DNA of 36,172 bases, from assembly GCA_022848785.1 (NCBI GenBank), contig JAJISK010000002.1:1-36172 (forward strand), read 5' to 3'. The notes below the pieces were generated by a model. The model was not told the DNA's origin, searched no databases, and worked only from the letters and a program-made list of their open reading frames with translations. This stretch comes from Thermoplasmatota archaeon. Lineage in GTDB: Archaea > Thermoplasmatota > Thermoplasmata > RBG-16-68-12 > JAJISG01. A program made the translations under genes and the position numbers. Shown piece after piece: positions 1 to 8,565 of this stretch (position 1 is the first letter of the stretch; every line of letters starts with the position of its first letter).

Positions 1-2940
1 ACCTACCTGGACGTGTTCTATGCTGGCCCGATTCGGTCCGCCGGGGGGACGGCCCAGGCTCTCAGCGTGCTCATCGCCGACGTGGTCCGCCGGGAGCTGG
101 GCATCGGGGCGTATCGGCCGACGAAGGAGGAGGTGGAGCGTCTCAAGGAAGAGATCCCCCTCTACAAGCAACTTCAGCACTTGCAACACACCCCCACTGG
201 AAGGGACATCGAGCTGGTCATAGGCCACTGCCCGGTCGGCATCAACGGGGAGGGCACGGAGGAGGAGGAAATCAGCGGCCACCGGGACCTCCCCCGGTTG
301 GAGACGAACCGCGTTCGTGGTGGCGCCTGTCTCGTCATTGCCGAGGGGCTCTGCCTCAAGGCGCCCAAGATCCTCAAGCACGTCCGAAATCTCCAGATCG
401 ACGGTTGGGATTTTCTCACTCGCTACCTGGAAGAGCGAAAGAACGGCGAGGAAGAGACGGAGAAGGAGCCCAGCTTCATCCAGAGCGTCATTGCGGGTCG
501 ACCGGTCCTCGCCCACCCGAGCCGGAAGGGCGGTTTTCGCCTCCGATACGGCCGCACGCGCGCGACGGGACTCGCGGCGCTGGGCGTCCACCCGGCCACG
601 ATGCACCTCGTCGACGAGTTCGTCGCGATCGGGACGCAAATCAAGGTGGAACGGCCAGGGAAGGCGGGTGCCGTTTCGCCCTGTCCGACCATCGAGGGGC
701 CCCTGGTTCTCCTGAAGGACGGCAGCCTGGCCGAGGTGTCCACCCTGGAGGAGGCACGCCGGGTTCGACCTGAGGTCGTGAGCCTCGTGGACCTGGGGGA
801 GCTCCTCGTGGCCGTCGGCGAGTTCCTAGAGAACAACCACGTCCTCCTCCCTGGCGCCTACGGCCTCGATTGGTATCGGACGGAGCTCGAGGCCCACCTG
901 GGCCGCCTTCCCGACAATTGGGAACGACCGACTTTCGAGGAGGCGGAGACCTGGTCGCGTGAGTACGCCGTCCCGATGCACCCCCGTTTCAACCTATTCT
1001 GGCACGAGGTGTCCGTGCAGGAGCTGCGGGCCTTGCGCGCGAGCCTCGCGACGCGCGGTCGGTGGTCGGAAGGGCACCTCACGGTGCCCGCCGAAGACGA
1101 CCTGCAGGCTTCCCTCGTAGACCTGGGGGCCCTCTTCCGCCGGGAGGGGAACACCTTGCAGATCGGGCGTCACGGCCGCGCCCTCCTACTGGGACTCGGT
1201 CTTGCGGTGGTGGACGGAAGGCTCCGGGTCGGGAAGGAGGTGGAGGCGGAAGGTGCCCTTGAGTACGTCTCTCGTCTCTCCGGAATCACCCACAGGGCCC
1301 GGGGACCCACGAGGATTGGGGCGCGGATGGGCCGCCCGGAGAAGGCGCGGCCTCGTCTCATGAAGCCCCCTCCCCACGGCCTCTTCCCCCTCGGCCTGCA
1401 GGGAGGCCCCCAACGGCTCTTGGGCAAGGCCCTCGAGAAGGACCGAGTCGTCGCGGAGGTCGGGATTCGAAAATGCACCGAGTGCGGTCGGTCCTGGTTC
1501 CTCTCGAGGTGTCCCTGTGGTGGCCATACGGTCCCTGGGGGTCGAACCGTGAAGGAGAGTGTCCCTCTACGGGAGGTGTACAACAGGGCCCTGAAGGCCT
1601 TGGGCCTCACCCGAATGCCGGGCGTAAAGCTGGTCCGGGGGATGATTTCTGGGCTGAAGACTCCCGAAGCCCTGGAAAAGGGACTGCTGCGGGCGAAGCA
1701 CGAGATCCACGTGTTCAAAGACGGGACCTGCCGATTCGACATGACGAACCTCCCCCTCACCCACTTCCGACCCGGGGAGGTCGGCCTCCCCGTGGAGCGG
1801 GCACGCCAGCTGGGTTACGAATACGACGTCACCGGGAAGACCCTAGAGGATGCGGACCAGCTTGTCGAGCTGCGGCCCCAAGACTTGGTCGTTTCGGAGG
1901 ACTGCGCGGCCTACCTCGTCCGGGTTGGCCGTTTCGCGGACGACCTCCTCACCCTCGTGTATGGTCTGGAACCCCACTACGGGTTCGAGACCCCCGAGGA
2001 CGTGATTGGTCATCTCGTGATGGGCCTGGCCCCCCACACCTCCGTGGGCGTCCTGGGTCGGGTCATCGGCCTGACCCCGGCCCAAGCGTGCTTCGCACAC
2101 CCCTTCTTCCATGCCGCCAAGCGCCGCGACGCCGACGGGGACGAGGACTCGGTAATCCTCCTCCTGGACGGCCTCCTCAACTTCAGTCGCGGCTTCCTGC
2201 CGGAGAAGCGAGGCGGGCTCATGGACGCCCCGCTGGTGCTGAGTACACGCATCGATCCGGCGGAGGTGGACCGGGAGGTCCACAACCTGGAAGTGTGCAG
2301 CGCGTACCCCCTCGAGTTCTTCGAGGCGGCGGAACGGGGGCGTCACCCTCGGGAGGTGGAGGACCTGGTGGACACGGTAGCCCAGAGGGTGGGCTCGGTC
2401 CTCCAGTTCGAGGGGTTCGGATTTACCCACGAGGTCGAGCGTTTGGATGATGCGCCGCTGCGCACGACCTACACGGAGGGAGGGATGCTAACCAAGATCG
2501 AGGGCCAGTTGGCCCTGGCAAACCGGATTCGAGCGGTCGACGCCGAAGACGTGGTCGCCCGGATCATCAATCACCACTTCCTCCCCGACCTCATCGGCAA
2601 CCTTCGGGCCTTCACGAGCCAGCGCTTCCGGTGCACGAAGTGCAACGCCAAGTATCGGCGCGTGCCTCTCGCCGGGACGTGCCTGCAATGCGACGGCAAG
2701 CTGACCCTGACCGTTCACAAGAGGGGGGTCATGAAGTACCTGGAACTCTCGAAACGCATCGCGGAGGAGTACGCGATCTCGCCTTACCTTCGGCAGCGCA
2801 TCGGCCTTGTCGAGGAGGCCATCGTGTCGACCTTTTCCGACGAGAGTCGTCAGGTCGTGCACCTGGAGGACTTCCTCGAGTCCAGGTCCCCCTCGGATGA
2901 GACCCTAGGCGCCACGGGCGCGGCCGATGAGGAGACCTGA
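1..2940 (+). CDS. polC: DNA polymerase II (PolD) large subunit DP2, 5'-truncated
   Basis: This is the catalytic subunit of the archaeal replicative polymerase PolD, which works with exonuclease subunit DP1. The frame is open from base 1, so the N-terminus lies outside the window. The 979 visible residues start just before the conserved FYAGPIRSAGGTA motif, and roughly 150-200 residues are missing compared with the usual length. Counting from the GTG at base 13, a first zinc ribbon (CTECG...CPCGG) lies near residues 488-508. The catalytic aspartate motif DADGDED is at about 706-712, and a second CxxC...CxxC zinc ribbon is at about 874-897. No intein interrupts it, although DP2 genes often carry one. 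The 3' end overlaps the convergent zinc-ribbon gene by 36 bases. The family call is very secure. Confidence 0.97.
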   Translation, partial: TYLDVFYAGPIRSAGGTAQALSVLIADVVRRELGIGAYRPTKEEVERLKEEIPLYKQLQHLQHTPTGRDIELVIGHCPVGINGEGTEEEEISGHRDLPRLETNRVRGGACLVIAEGLCLKAPKILKHVRNLQIDGWDFLTRYLEERKNGEEETEKEPSFIQSVIAGRPVLAHPSRKGGFRLRYGRTRATGLAALGVHPATMHLVDEFVAIGTQIKVERPGKAGAVSPCPTIEGPLVLLKDGSLAEVSTLEEARRVRPEVVSLVDLGELLVAVGEFLENNHVLLPGAYGLDWYRTELEAHLGRLPDNWERPTFEEAETWSREYAVPMHPRFNLFWHEVSVQELRALRASLATRGRWSEGHLTVPAEDDLQASLVDLGALFRREGNTLQIGRHGRALLLGLGLAVVDGRLRVGKEVEAEGALEYVSRLSGITHRARGPTRIGARMGRPEKARPRLMKPPPHGLFPLGLQGGPQRLLGKALEKDRVVAEVGIRKCTECGRSWFLSRCPCGGHTVPGGRTVKESVPLREVYNRALKALGLTRMPGVKLVRGMISGLKTPEALEKGLLRAKHEIHVFKDGTCRFDMTNLPLTHFRPGEVGLPVERARQLGYEYDVTGKTLEDADQLVELRPQDLVVSEDCAAYLVRVGRFADDLLTLVYGLEPHYGFETPEDVIGHLVMGLAPHTSVGVLGRVIGLTPAQACFAHPFFHAAKRRDADGDEDSVILLLDGLLNFSRGFLPEKRGGLMDAPLVLSTRIDPAEVDREVHNLEVCSAYPLEFFEAAERGRHPREVEDLVDTVAQRVGSVLQFEGFGFTHEVERLDDAPLRTTYTEGGMLTKIEGQLALANRIRAVDAEDVVARIINHHFLPDLIGNLRAFTSQRFRCTKCNAKYRRVPLAGTCLQCDGKLTLTVHKRGVMKYLELSKRIAEEYAISPYLRQRIGLVEEAIVSTFSDESRQVVHLEDFLESRSPSDETLGATGAADEET

Positions 2941-3174
2941 GGTGAGGAGGGCGCCCAGGCCGGCGACGAGGGCGAGGGTGCCGACCAGGAGAACGTTGAG
3001 CCACATCTCCTCGGGCGTGAAGAGGGCGACGAGGAACGCGAGCAAGCCGATGCCGAGAAGGGCGGCCCCGGCCTTACCCACGGCAGGGAGGCGGAGGGCG
3101 TAGTTGCAACTCGGACAAACGAGCGCGTTGGGATTCTCAAGCGCATCGCGACAGCGGGGGCAACGGTCCGGCAT
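2905..3174 (-). CDS. Small zinc-ribbon membrane protein
   Basis: An 89-residue protein. The N-terminal zinc ribbon (CPRC near residue 5 and CPSC near residue 20) is followed by two hydrophobic helices at about residues 34-52 and 59-83. The layout implies a cytosolic metal-binding head anchored in the membrane. A TATA-like element on the minus strand (CTTTTAGTAG around 3196-3204) lies about 25 bases before the ATG, so the transcript is probably leaderless. The gene is separate from the upstream glycosyltransferase, and its end overlaps polC tail to tail. The function is unknown. Similar small zinc-ribbon/TM proteins occur at 8700-8984 and 9543-10226. Confidence 0.72.
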   Translation of the reverse strand: MPDRCPRCRDALENPNALVCPSCNYALRLPAVGKAGAALLGIGLLAFLVALFTPEEMWLNVLLVGTLALVAGLGALLTSGLLIGRARGA

Positions 3175-3200
3175 CCCGCCGAAACGAGTGTTCGAAACTA

Positions 3201-4304
3201 CTAAAAGCTGGCGCCGTCCGCGGCGGCTTCCAAGATTTCCTTCATGGCCCTTACGAAAGGCTCCTCCCCGAACCGTTCCGCCTGCGTCTCCGCCGCCGTC
3301 CGCAGGCCGAGCAGAGTGGCATCATCCAGGTTCCGGATCTTCTCGACAAACGCCTCCGGGTCCGGCGGGAGGAGCCAGCCCGTCTCCCCATCACGCACGC
3401 TTTCCGGGTAGCCCCCCTCGTTCGTTGCAAGGACCGCCTTCCCCGAGGCCATCGCCTCGATGGGCGTCAGGCCGAAATCCTCGTCGACGGCCGTGGCGAC
3501 GACCCCGCGACATCGGGCGTATAGGTCCACCAGTTCCTCCTCGGGGACCTCGCCCCGGAGGGTCACGTTGGAGGGAGGATCGAGCCCCGCGACGTAGCGG
3601 GCACTGTGGTCCCCAGGAGCCCAACCCCCCACAACCACAAGCCGCTCCTCCGGAAGGCGCCGAAAGACCTCGAATTGCAGGTCGACCCGTTTTTCCGGAT
3701 ACAGTCGGTTCACGCTAAGCCAGAAGTCCCCCAGCTCCCGGAACCGGAACTGGGAGGTCGCAACGGGAGGGTACACGATGGGGGCTTCCCGGTCGTAATA
3801 CCGGCGGATTCGCTGTCGAACGTTCTTGCTGATCGCGACGATGCGGTCGACGCCGTTGACGGAGGCTCGATCGAGACTGGCATGGACCCGGGTCCAGGCC
3901 CGGTAGAAGGGTCGCTGGGGGGGCGGGAGGCTCGAAAGAAGGGCCTCACGGCGATCGTAAAAGGCACGCACCGGGGTGTAACAGTACAGGACCCCCGGAC
4001 GGTGTCGCTCTCCCGCATGGTGGGCCCAGTTCCCCGAGAAGACGAAGGCATCAAACCCGGACATCCGGGCCCTACGAAAGCGCCCAGAGGCGTGAATCTG
4101 CTTCAGGGGGGCAGACAGGACCAGGGGACCGAGGTCGTGAATCCGGACGCGTTGCTCGCCGAGGCGGGTCAGAACTTCGGGCCGAAGGTTCGTGGTGAAC
4201 AAGTCTGCGTCGAGGGCCCTGGCCAAGGTGAGCATGGTCTTCTCCCCACCCCCGATTTTATCGAAGAAGTCGTGGAATATGGCGACACGCATGGACTCCC
4301 GCAC
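3201..4304 (-). CDS. GT4-family glycosyltransferase
   Basis: A 367-residue GT-B-fold glycosyltransferase that probably transfers a sugar from a nucleotide- or lipid-linked donor in cell-surface glycan or glycolipid synthesis. The N-terminus has the glycine-rich loop FDKIGGGEKT of the acceptor half. The C-terminal half has the GT4 E-x7-E signature (E275 and E283 in DEDFGLTPIEAM) followed by GGYPESV and DGETGWLLPP. The GTG start at 4304 has a GGAGG Shine-Dalgarno six bases upstream. An alternative ATG at 4292 would begin MRVAIFHDFF, which looks like the usual family start. It is divergent from a multi-pass membrane protein across a 53-base shared promoter, which suggests the two act in one glycan pathway. 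The substrate is unknown. Confidence 0.9.
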   Translation of the reverse strand: MRESMRVAIFHDFFDKIGGGEKTMLTLARALDADLFTTNLRPEVLTRLGEQRVRIHDLGPLVLSAPLKQIHASGRFRRARMSGFDAFVFSGNWAHHAGERHRPGVLYCYTPVRAFYDRREALLSSLPPPQRPFYRAWTRVHASLDRASVNGVDRIVAISKNVRQRIRRYYDREAPIVYPPVATSQFRFRELGDFWLSVNRLYPEKRVDLQFEVFRRLPEERLVVVGGWAPGDHSARYVAGLDPPSNVTLRGEVPEEELVDLYARCRGVVATAVDEDFGLTPIEAMASGKAVLATNEGGYPESVRDGETGWLLPPDPEAFVEKIRNLDDATLLGLRTAAETQAERFGEEPFVRAMKEILEAAADGASF

Positions 4305-4327
4305 GATGTCCCTCCTGCTGCATCAAG

Positions 4328-4335
4328 TTTAATAT
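4328..4335. promoter_or_regulatory. Shared TATA element of a divergent promoter
   Basis: TTTAATAT lies in the 53-base gap between the minus-strand glycosyltransferase (start 4304) and the plus-strand membrane protein (start 4358). It is centred about 26 bases from each start codon, so it could serve both directions. Confidence 0.5.
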
Positions 4336-4357
4336 CGCCCACTCCGGATGCGGGGGC

Positions 4358-6007
4358 GTGCGGCGGTCGACCGGATTCGCCCTTCTTGCGTTGGTCTTCC
4401 TCTCCCTCTACATCCGCCTCATCCCCGTGACCCAGTTTCTTTACTGGGGGGGGGACTTTGGGGAGTACTTTGGCCTCACGCGGGCCGTCTATGAGGTCCA
4501 GCCACTGCCCGATCCGTACCTGGGATGGGGCGTGACCTATCCCGAGTTCCCGGGGCTGTTCGTTCTCAACGCCGTGGTCGCGTGGACCGGGATTCCACTC
4601 GAGGCCGCTGCCGTGCTACTCGTGCCCATCCTTGCCGCCCTCGTCGTGATCCCCGTCTTCCTGCTCACCCGCGAGGTGACCCAGAGGGACGGGGCGGCCC
4701 TCGTGGCCGCGGCCCTCGTGGCCGTCCTGAGCCCCCACGCCTACACGACCTCCCACGCCATCCCCGGCGCCTTAGGGGACCTCCTCTTTGTCACCGGCCT
4801 CCTCCTTCTCGTCCGGCTCCGTTCGGACGCCCGAATGCTGGGGTTGCTGATACCCGTCGCCCTCGCCCTCGTTCCCATCCACCACCTCTCGAGCTACTTT
4901 CTGATCGTGGCGACCTTCTTTGTCCTATTCTTCCGAGTGGTCGTGTGGCGAGCCCGATGGGAGGAGATTCGGAGAGAGACCGGATTCCTGGCCTTCCTCG
5001 TGGCCATCAACGTGACCTATTGGGTCGTCTACGCGGAGAGGTTTCGTCTCTTCCTGGGGTTCGAGCGCATCTCGCCCTTCCTGACAGCAGGGCTTCTCCT
5101 CGCGCTTCCGTTTCTCCTGTACCCCCTTGCCCGGCTCCGCGCCCGGACCGCCTGGCGGTTTCGTCCTCGATGGCCCTCTTCGAGGCGATCCTGGCGCGTC
5201 TTCCTGGGCGTTACCCTCGCCGTCGCAGGCCTCGTCGCCTTCATCACCCTGGTCCAAGTGCCCGGGACGAACATTTCCATCCCGGTCCCGGGCCTCCTCT
5301 ACGCCGCGGCCTTCCTGCCCCTGCTGCTCCTCGCGGCACTGGGTCGGAAACTCTTCGACTTCCTCCCGCAGGGTGCCCTCATTACGGGAGCCTTCCTCGC
5401 GCTGACCCTGTCCTGGGTCGTCGGGAGCGGGGTCGCCCCGGCGTTCCTGGTCCCGTACCGGCACTTCGAGTACATGGTGCCCCTCCTGGGCGCCTTCGCG
5501 GGGATGGGCGCGGTGCTCCTCTCCCGAAAGACGGGTGCCCGGATTCTCGTCCCCGTCCTTGCGGGTTTGGTCATTCTGGCGGCGGCGACCGCCATCCCGC
5601 CTCGGGAAGTCCTGGCCAACCATTTCGAAGGCACCCGACCGGACGCCCTCGTGGGGGTCGAATGGGCGGGGACCCGCATTCCTTCGCTGACGGCCACCGA
5701 CCACCGCGTCTCCACCATCCTCTTCGGCTTCGTGGCGGTCCGTGGAACGTGGGACACGGTGTCGGCCCCACTGCACGCCCCCACGTTCGAGGCGGCTCGC
5801 GAGGAGATGGCTGCGATGCCAGACCGGGACCGGATTGACTTCGTCGTTCTTGACAAAGACCTGATCGCGGGGGCAACCCTCCTGCCGTGGGATCCGGCCT
5901 TACCCCTCTCCCCCGAGGCCCAAGCCAAGTTCCAGGGGCCGCACTATCTCAAGCTCTACGACGACGGGTACGCGCAGGTCTATTGGGTGAACTGGGGCAC
6001 GGCATGA
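4358..6007 (+). CDS. Multi-pass membrane protein, possible GT-C glycosyltransferase
   Basis: A 549-residue protein with about 12 hydrophobic helices, a long cytosolic arginine-rich loop near residues 258-278, and a soluble C-terminal tail of about 120 residues. Between TM1 and TM2 is a loop with the acidic motif WGGDFGEYFG, the position where GT-C enzymes using lipid-linked sugars keep catalytic acids. This is the basis for the suggested function. No specific family could be assigned. The GTG start at 4358 sits about 26 bases after a TATA element. It is divergent from a GT4 enzyme, consistent with glycan assembly or translocation. A flippase or an unrelated transporter remains possible. Confidence 0.7.
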   Translation: MRRSTGFALLALVFLSLYIRLIPVTQFLYWGGDFGEYFGLTRAVYEVQPLPDPYLGWGVTYPEFPGLFVLNAVVAWTGIPLEAAAVLLVPILAALVVIPVFLLTREVTQRDGAALVAAALVAVLSPHAYTTSHAIPGALGDLLFVTGLLLLVRLRSDARMLGLLIPVALALVPIHHLSSYFLIVATFFVLFFRVVVWRARWEEIRRETGFLAFLVAINVTYWVVYAERFRLFLGFERISPFLTAGLLLALPFLLYPLARLRARTAWRFRPRWPSSRRSWRVFLGVTLAVAGLVAFITLVQVPGTNISIPVPGLLYAAAFLPLLLLAALGRKLFDFLPQGALITGAFLALTLSWVVGSGVAPAFLVPYRHFEYMVPLLGAFAGMGAVLLSRKTGARILVPVLAGLVILAAATAIPPREVLANHFEGTRPDALVGVEWAGTRIPSLTATDHRVSTILFGFVAVRGTWDTVSAPLHAPTFEAAREEMAAMPDRDRIDFVVLDKDLIAGATLLPWDPALPLSPEAQAKFQGPHYLKLYDDGYAQVYWVNWGTA

Positions 6008-6026
6008 GCGACGGGAGATCCGTGTC

Positions 6027-6407
6027 CTACTGGAGGGCCGCTTCGTAACACACGTTGCAGTTGTCCAGATCGGCGATCTTCCGGTGGTAATGGCAGAATC
6101 GATCCGTGTACATGATCTGCCAGCAGATCGTGTTCATGCGACCGACCTGGGCGGGTCGAGAGAGTCCCCCCGCGATGTCCTGTGCGAGACCCACGACGAA
6201 CACCTCGATCTCCGGGAAGAGGGACAAGACGCCGTCGTCCTCCCCTCGGGCGTGGGTGTTGTAGTGACTCACCGTCGCCTGCGTGACGCCCAAGTGGTCC
6301 GCGACCTCCACCTGCTTCATCCGGTACTCCTTGAGCAGGACGCGTGCAAGGCGGGCGCGGATCGCGGGGAGAACCTTGTGGACAACGAATTCATAAGGCT
6401 GGAGCAT
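6027..6407 (-). CDS. COG2522-type HTH transcriptional regulator
   Basis: A 126-residue regulator. The N-terminus (YEFVVHKVLPAIRARLARVL) and the helix-turn-helix MKQVEVADHLGVTQATVSHY match the COG2522 family of archaeal XRE-like regulators. The C-terminal third has cysteines in ICWQIM, FCHYH and DNCNVC, a spacing that could bind a metal or Fe-S cluster, so redox or metal sensing is possible. I chose the ATG at 6407 because a TATA element (6443-6451) lies about 40 bases upstream. The frame stays open further upstream, but that extension is low-complexity read-through across a promoter. The target genes are unknown. The V4R/sensor pair directly upstream is a candidate. Confidence 0.85.
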   Translation of the reverse strand: MLQPYEFVVHKVLPAIRARLARVLLKEYRMKQVEVADHLGVTQATVSHYNTHARGEDDGVLSLFPEIEVFVVGLAQDIAGGLSRPAQVGRMNTICWQIMYTDRFCHYHRKIADLDNCNVCYEAALQ

Positions 6408-6442
6408 CGGTCCCCCAGACACGTCTTGAAGAAGGGTTCGTG

Positions 6443-6451
6443 AATATTTAA
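6443..6451 (-). promoter_or_regulatory. TATA box of the COG2522 regulator
   Basis: On the minus strand this reads TTAAATATT, centred about 40 bases before the ATG at 6407. It predicts a leader of about 14 bases. Confidence 0.5.
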
Positions 6452-6458
6452 TCGTATC

Positions 6459-7075
6459 TTGGTCGCCGCGATCCGGCGCTCGAATCGAGGGAACGGCCAT
6501 CCCGGAAGCAGCCACGATTGGAACCGGCAGGTCCTGTCTCCTCGGGCGATGCAATCCGTTTCGGGGATACGGAGATTGAGCCCCAGACCCCCCTTGGCCC
6601 ACCCCGCGCATAGACCTTCGAAGAAGGCGCACGGGGGCTCCGAATGCGGCCTGTTCTCGCGACGGGCCAGGGCATTCGCTGTCCCCAGATCGAAGACCCA
6701 AACCAACCGCCCTCGTGGGTCGTCCTACACGAGTTCGCTGGTCCCAAACCCCGTCCCCGCGAGGATGGGGGGCATTGCCAGGAGCGTCTCGGCCTTCGGC
6801 AGGTTCGGATCGCGGGCGCGATCCAGGGCCGCGGCACTTTCAAGACACGCGTGATCGCCAATCTCCCGGCAAAGGTCCCGGGCGGGCGAATGGAGGGTGA
6901 CATCTTCAAGCGCCTCCATCAACTCGAGAGCGACGGGAGACCAGACCACCGCAGGGGAACGAGGTTCCCCGGACGCCGACCCCTTGTCCGGTTCCCAGCG
7001 AAACCCCTTGGTGAGAACGGTGTCGAAGGAGTCCTCCACCGTTTCGACGGTGAGGCGGACGCGGTGGACGGTCAT
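6459..7075 (-). pseudogene. V4R-domain protein interrupted by an in-frame amber codon
   Basis: Translation begins at the ATG at 7075, which overlaps the stop of the upstream gene as ATGA. The first 116 residues end at a TAG at 6725-6727. The same frame then continues for a further 85 or so residues with typical V4R (vinyl-4-reductase) sequence: GRLVWVFDLGTANALA, CAFFEGLCAGWAKGG and ETDCIARGDRTCRF. These include the conserved cysteines of small-molecule-binding V4R domains. The V4R fold therefore spans the amber codon. After CRF the frame has no nearby stop and runs through the next promoter into the COG2522 gene, which suggests the natural end has also decayed. A pseudogene is the favoured reading. 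Pyrrolysine or other readthrough is less likely, because many genes here end in TAG. The 3' boundary is approximate. Confidence 0.6.
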
Positions 7076-7608
7076 GGGGGTGATTCTCGGAACGAACCAT
7101 GTCGGGGGTCCCCGTACAAGGATTTCTCGCCCAGAATCGAACGTGCAAACGGCGGGAGCTTCCGGACCCCAGATAGGTCGCCCGCGGACTCCCTTCGGAC
7201 GACCTTCATCGGGCTCGCCGCGGTGGAGGGGGTGTCCTGCCCGTCCTTGCGCATCCGGCCCCCGGTGGCGCCCTCCCTCAAGTCCGACCCGTGCCTTTCC
7301 TCGCACCCTTCGAGGATTTCCCGCATCCCCTGGCGGAGCCCCTCATCCTCGTGGCCCTCGACGATCAGGATGAGCATGCAGAACTTTCCCGCATCCACGA
7401 GAACCCGACTGGGACCGTGGTCTAGGGGTTCGAAGGGCTCACGTTGGGTGGTCGGGTACGACCGCTCGACAAACTCCAGGATCGACGCCATTGCGGTGGA
7501 GAGGCAGTCTCCGGTCTCCACCCAGGGGCTGCCGAGGTTGTGGGAGGCAATCACCTGGCCCCCGCAGCCCATGAAGCACCCGTCGAGAATCGGCGCACCC
7601 TGGGGCAT
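7072..7608 (-). CDS. Unrecognised sensor-like protein, coupled to the V4R gene
   Basis: 178 residues from the ATG at 7608, which lies about 26 bases after a TATA-like ATTTAT. In-frame alternatives are ATG 7632 and TTG 7665. The first 115 or so residues look like a compact alpha/beta domain: strand GCGGQVIASHN, helix AMASILEFVERSY, strand SRVLVDAGKFCMLILIVEG, helix LRQGMREILEGCEERHG. This resembles longin/roadblock-type regulatory domains, but the assignment is only by pattern. The last 60 residues look less protein-like. Its TGA overlaps the ATG of the V4R gene by four bases (ATGA), which implies translational coupling and a shared sensing role. The family was not recognised. Confidence 0.5.
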   Translation of the reverse strand: MPQGAPILDGCFMGCGGQVIASHNLGSPWVETGDCLSTAMASILEFVERSYPTTQREPFEPLDHGPSRVLVDAGKFCMLILIVEGHEDEGLRQGMREILEGCEERHGSDLREGATGGRMRKDGQDTPSTAASPMKVVRRESAGDLSGVRKLPPFARSILGEKSLYGDPRHGSFRESPP

Positions 7609-7667
7609 CTCCACAAAATCTGAGAAACCCATAAATCCTAATCTCGTAAGGATGAAGCGCGGCAATC

Positions 7668-8459
7668 CTACGCGTTCACTTGTAGTCGCGCTGAGCCCTG
7701 GACGCCCTCATGGTGCGCCAAGACGCGATACGCCCCTTTGGGCGCGTTCCCGGGGAGCTGAAGCTCGACTCGGAATCGGCCGTCCATCGCCGTGGCCGTC
7801 TCGGCGCTGGCCTGCTCGACGCCGTGCGGGTCAACAATCGTGACTTCGATGGTCATGGAGGCCCTATCCTTCATCATCAGTTCCCCCGTGACGAGAACGG
7901 GATCGCCTGGAGCCGCCGTCGAGGGAGTGGATGCCACGGCCACGACGTGCTCCCGGGGAATCCTTTCGCCCGCGGTTCTCGCGCCTTCATGGAGGATCAC
8001 GGGGCCTTTGGAGCCGTCCACGGAGAAGGCGATGACCTCGCCGACGAATGCCGTGTGGTCTCCCATGGGGACCTGCTGCACGACCCGACACTCCGCATTG
8101 AGGAGGGCCCCTCGAATCATGGGCGCACCGATCTTCTCGGCCGGGTAGGTGTCGAACAGGTCGCTGGAGAACTTGTCCACCTCGTGGCCCGTAAAGTGGC
8201 CCGCGAAGGACATGGCGTTCACCTGGTCCTCCGACACCAGGTTCACTCCGAACTCCTGGCTCTCTTCGATGGCCGTGTGGGTCGCCTTTCCGGAGCGGAT
8301 GTGAACGCTAATCAGGAACGGGTCATAGGAGACATGAAAGGTCCACTCGGCGGCCATCACGTTGTCCCCTCCGCGACCTCGGGTGGTTACGAGGGAGACG
8401 CCTGTCGTGAACTGCCGGAACGCGTCGCGCGCGTTGGCAGATGCCATGGGTTGAACCAC
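7668..8459 (-). CDS. Flavin reductase-like domain protein with C-terminal Ig-like domain
   Basis: 263 residues. Residues about 5-165 are a flavin reductase-like (FMN-binding split-barrel) domain, recognisable from DAFRQFTTGVSLVTTR, VSYDPFLISVHIR, FGVNLVSEDQ and DHTAFVGEVIAF. Such domains bind FMN and reduce flavins or small substrates. After a linker, residues about 172-263 form an all-beta module (GDPVLVTGELMM, MTIEVTIVDPHG, GRFRVELQLP, GAYRVLAHHEG) that resembles MG2/Ig-like extracellular modules. No signal peptide is visible. The GTG at 8459 is the first start codon in frame, and ATG 8447 is equally possible. The next gene downstream (ATG 7608 or earlier) runs in the same direction. The C-terminal fusion is unusual. 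Confidence 0.8.
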   Translation of the reverse strand: MVQPMASANARDAFRQFTTGVSLVTTRGRGGDNVMAAEWTFHVSYDPFLISVHIRSGKATHTAIEESQEFGVNLVSEDQVNAMSFAGHFTGHEVDKFSSDLFDTYPAEKIGAPMIRGALLNAECRVVQQVPMGDHTAFVGEVIAFSVDGSKGPVILHEGARTAGERIPREHVVAVASTPSTAAPGDPVLVTGELMMKDRASMTIEVTIVDPHGVEQASAETATAMDGRFRVELQLPGNAPKGAYRVLAHHEGVQGSARLQVNA

Positions 8460-8565
8460 GAGGGCGTCCTTGAAAAACGTGAGGTAGGCCTCGGGAGAGA
8501 CAGTCGGGGTACCGGAGCCCGGCCCGACAATTATTTCTAAGGCTCGTCGCTCATCCGGGGCCAGC

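Noticed and set aside
1473..2450. A 325-codon plus-strand frame inside polC
   Set aside because: It overlaps the polymerase in another frame and is made of Gly/Arg/Pro runs, a shadow of high-GC coding sequence.
6725..6727. Pyrrolysine encoded at the amber codon in the V4R gene
   Set aside because: It cannot be excluded, but more than a dozen genes here end in TAG, no pyl gene is in the window, and the gene also lacks a natural stop, so decay is the simpler reading.
7072..7306. A frameshift joining the sensor-like gene and the V4R gene
   Set aside because: The frames differ, but the overlap is a clean ATGA, the usual sign of two coupled genes rather than one broken gene.
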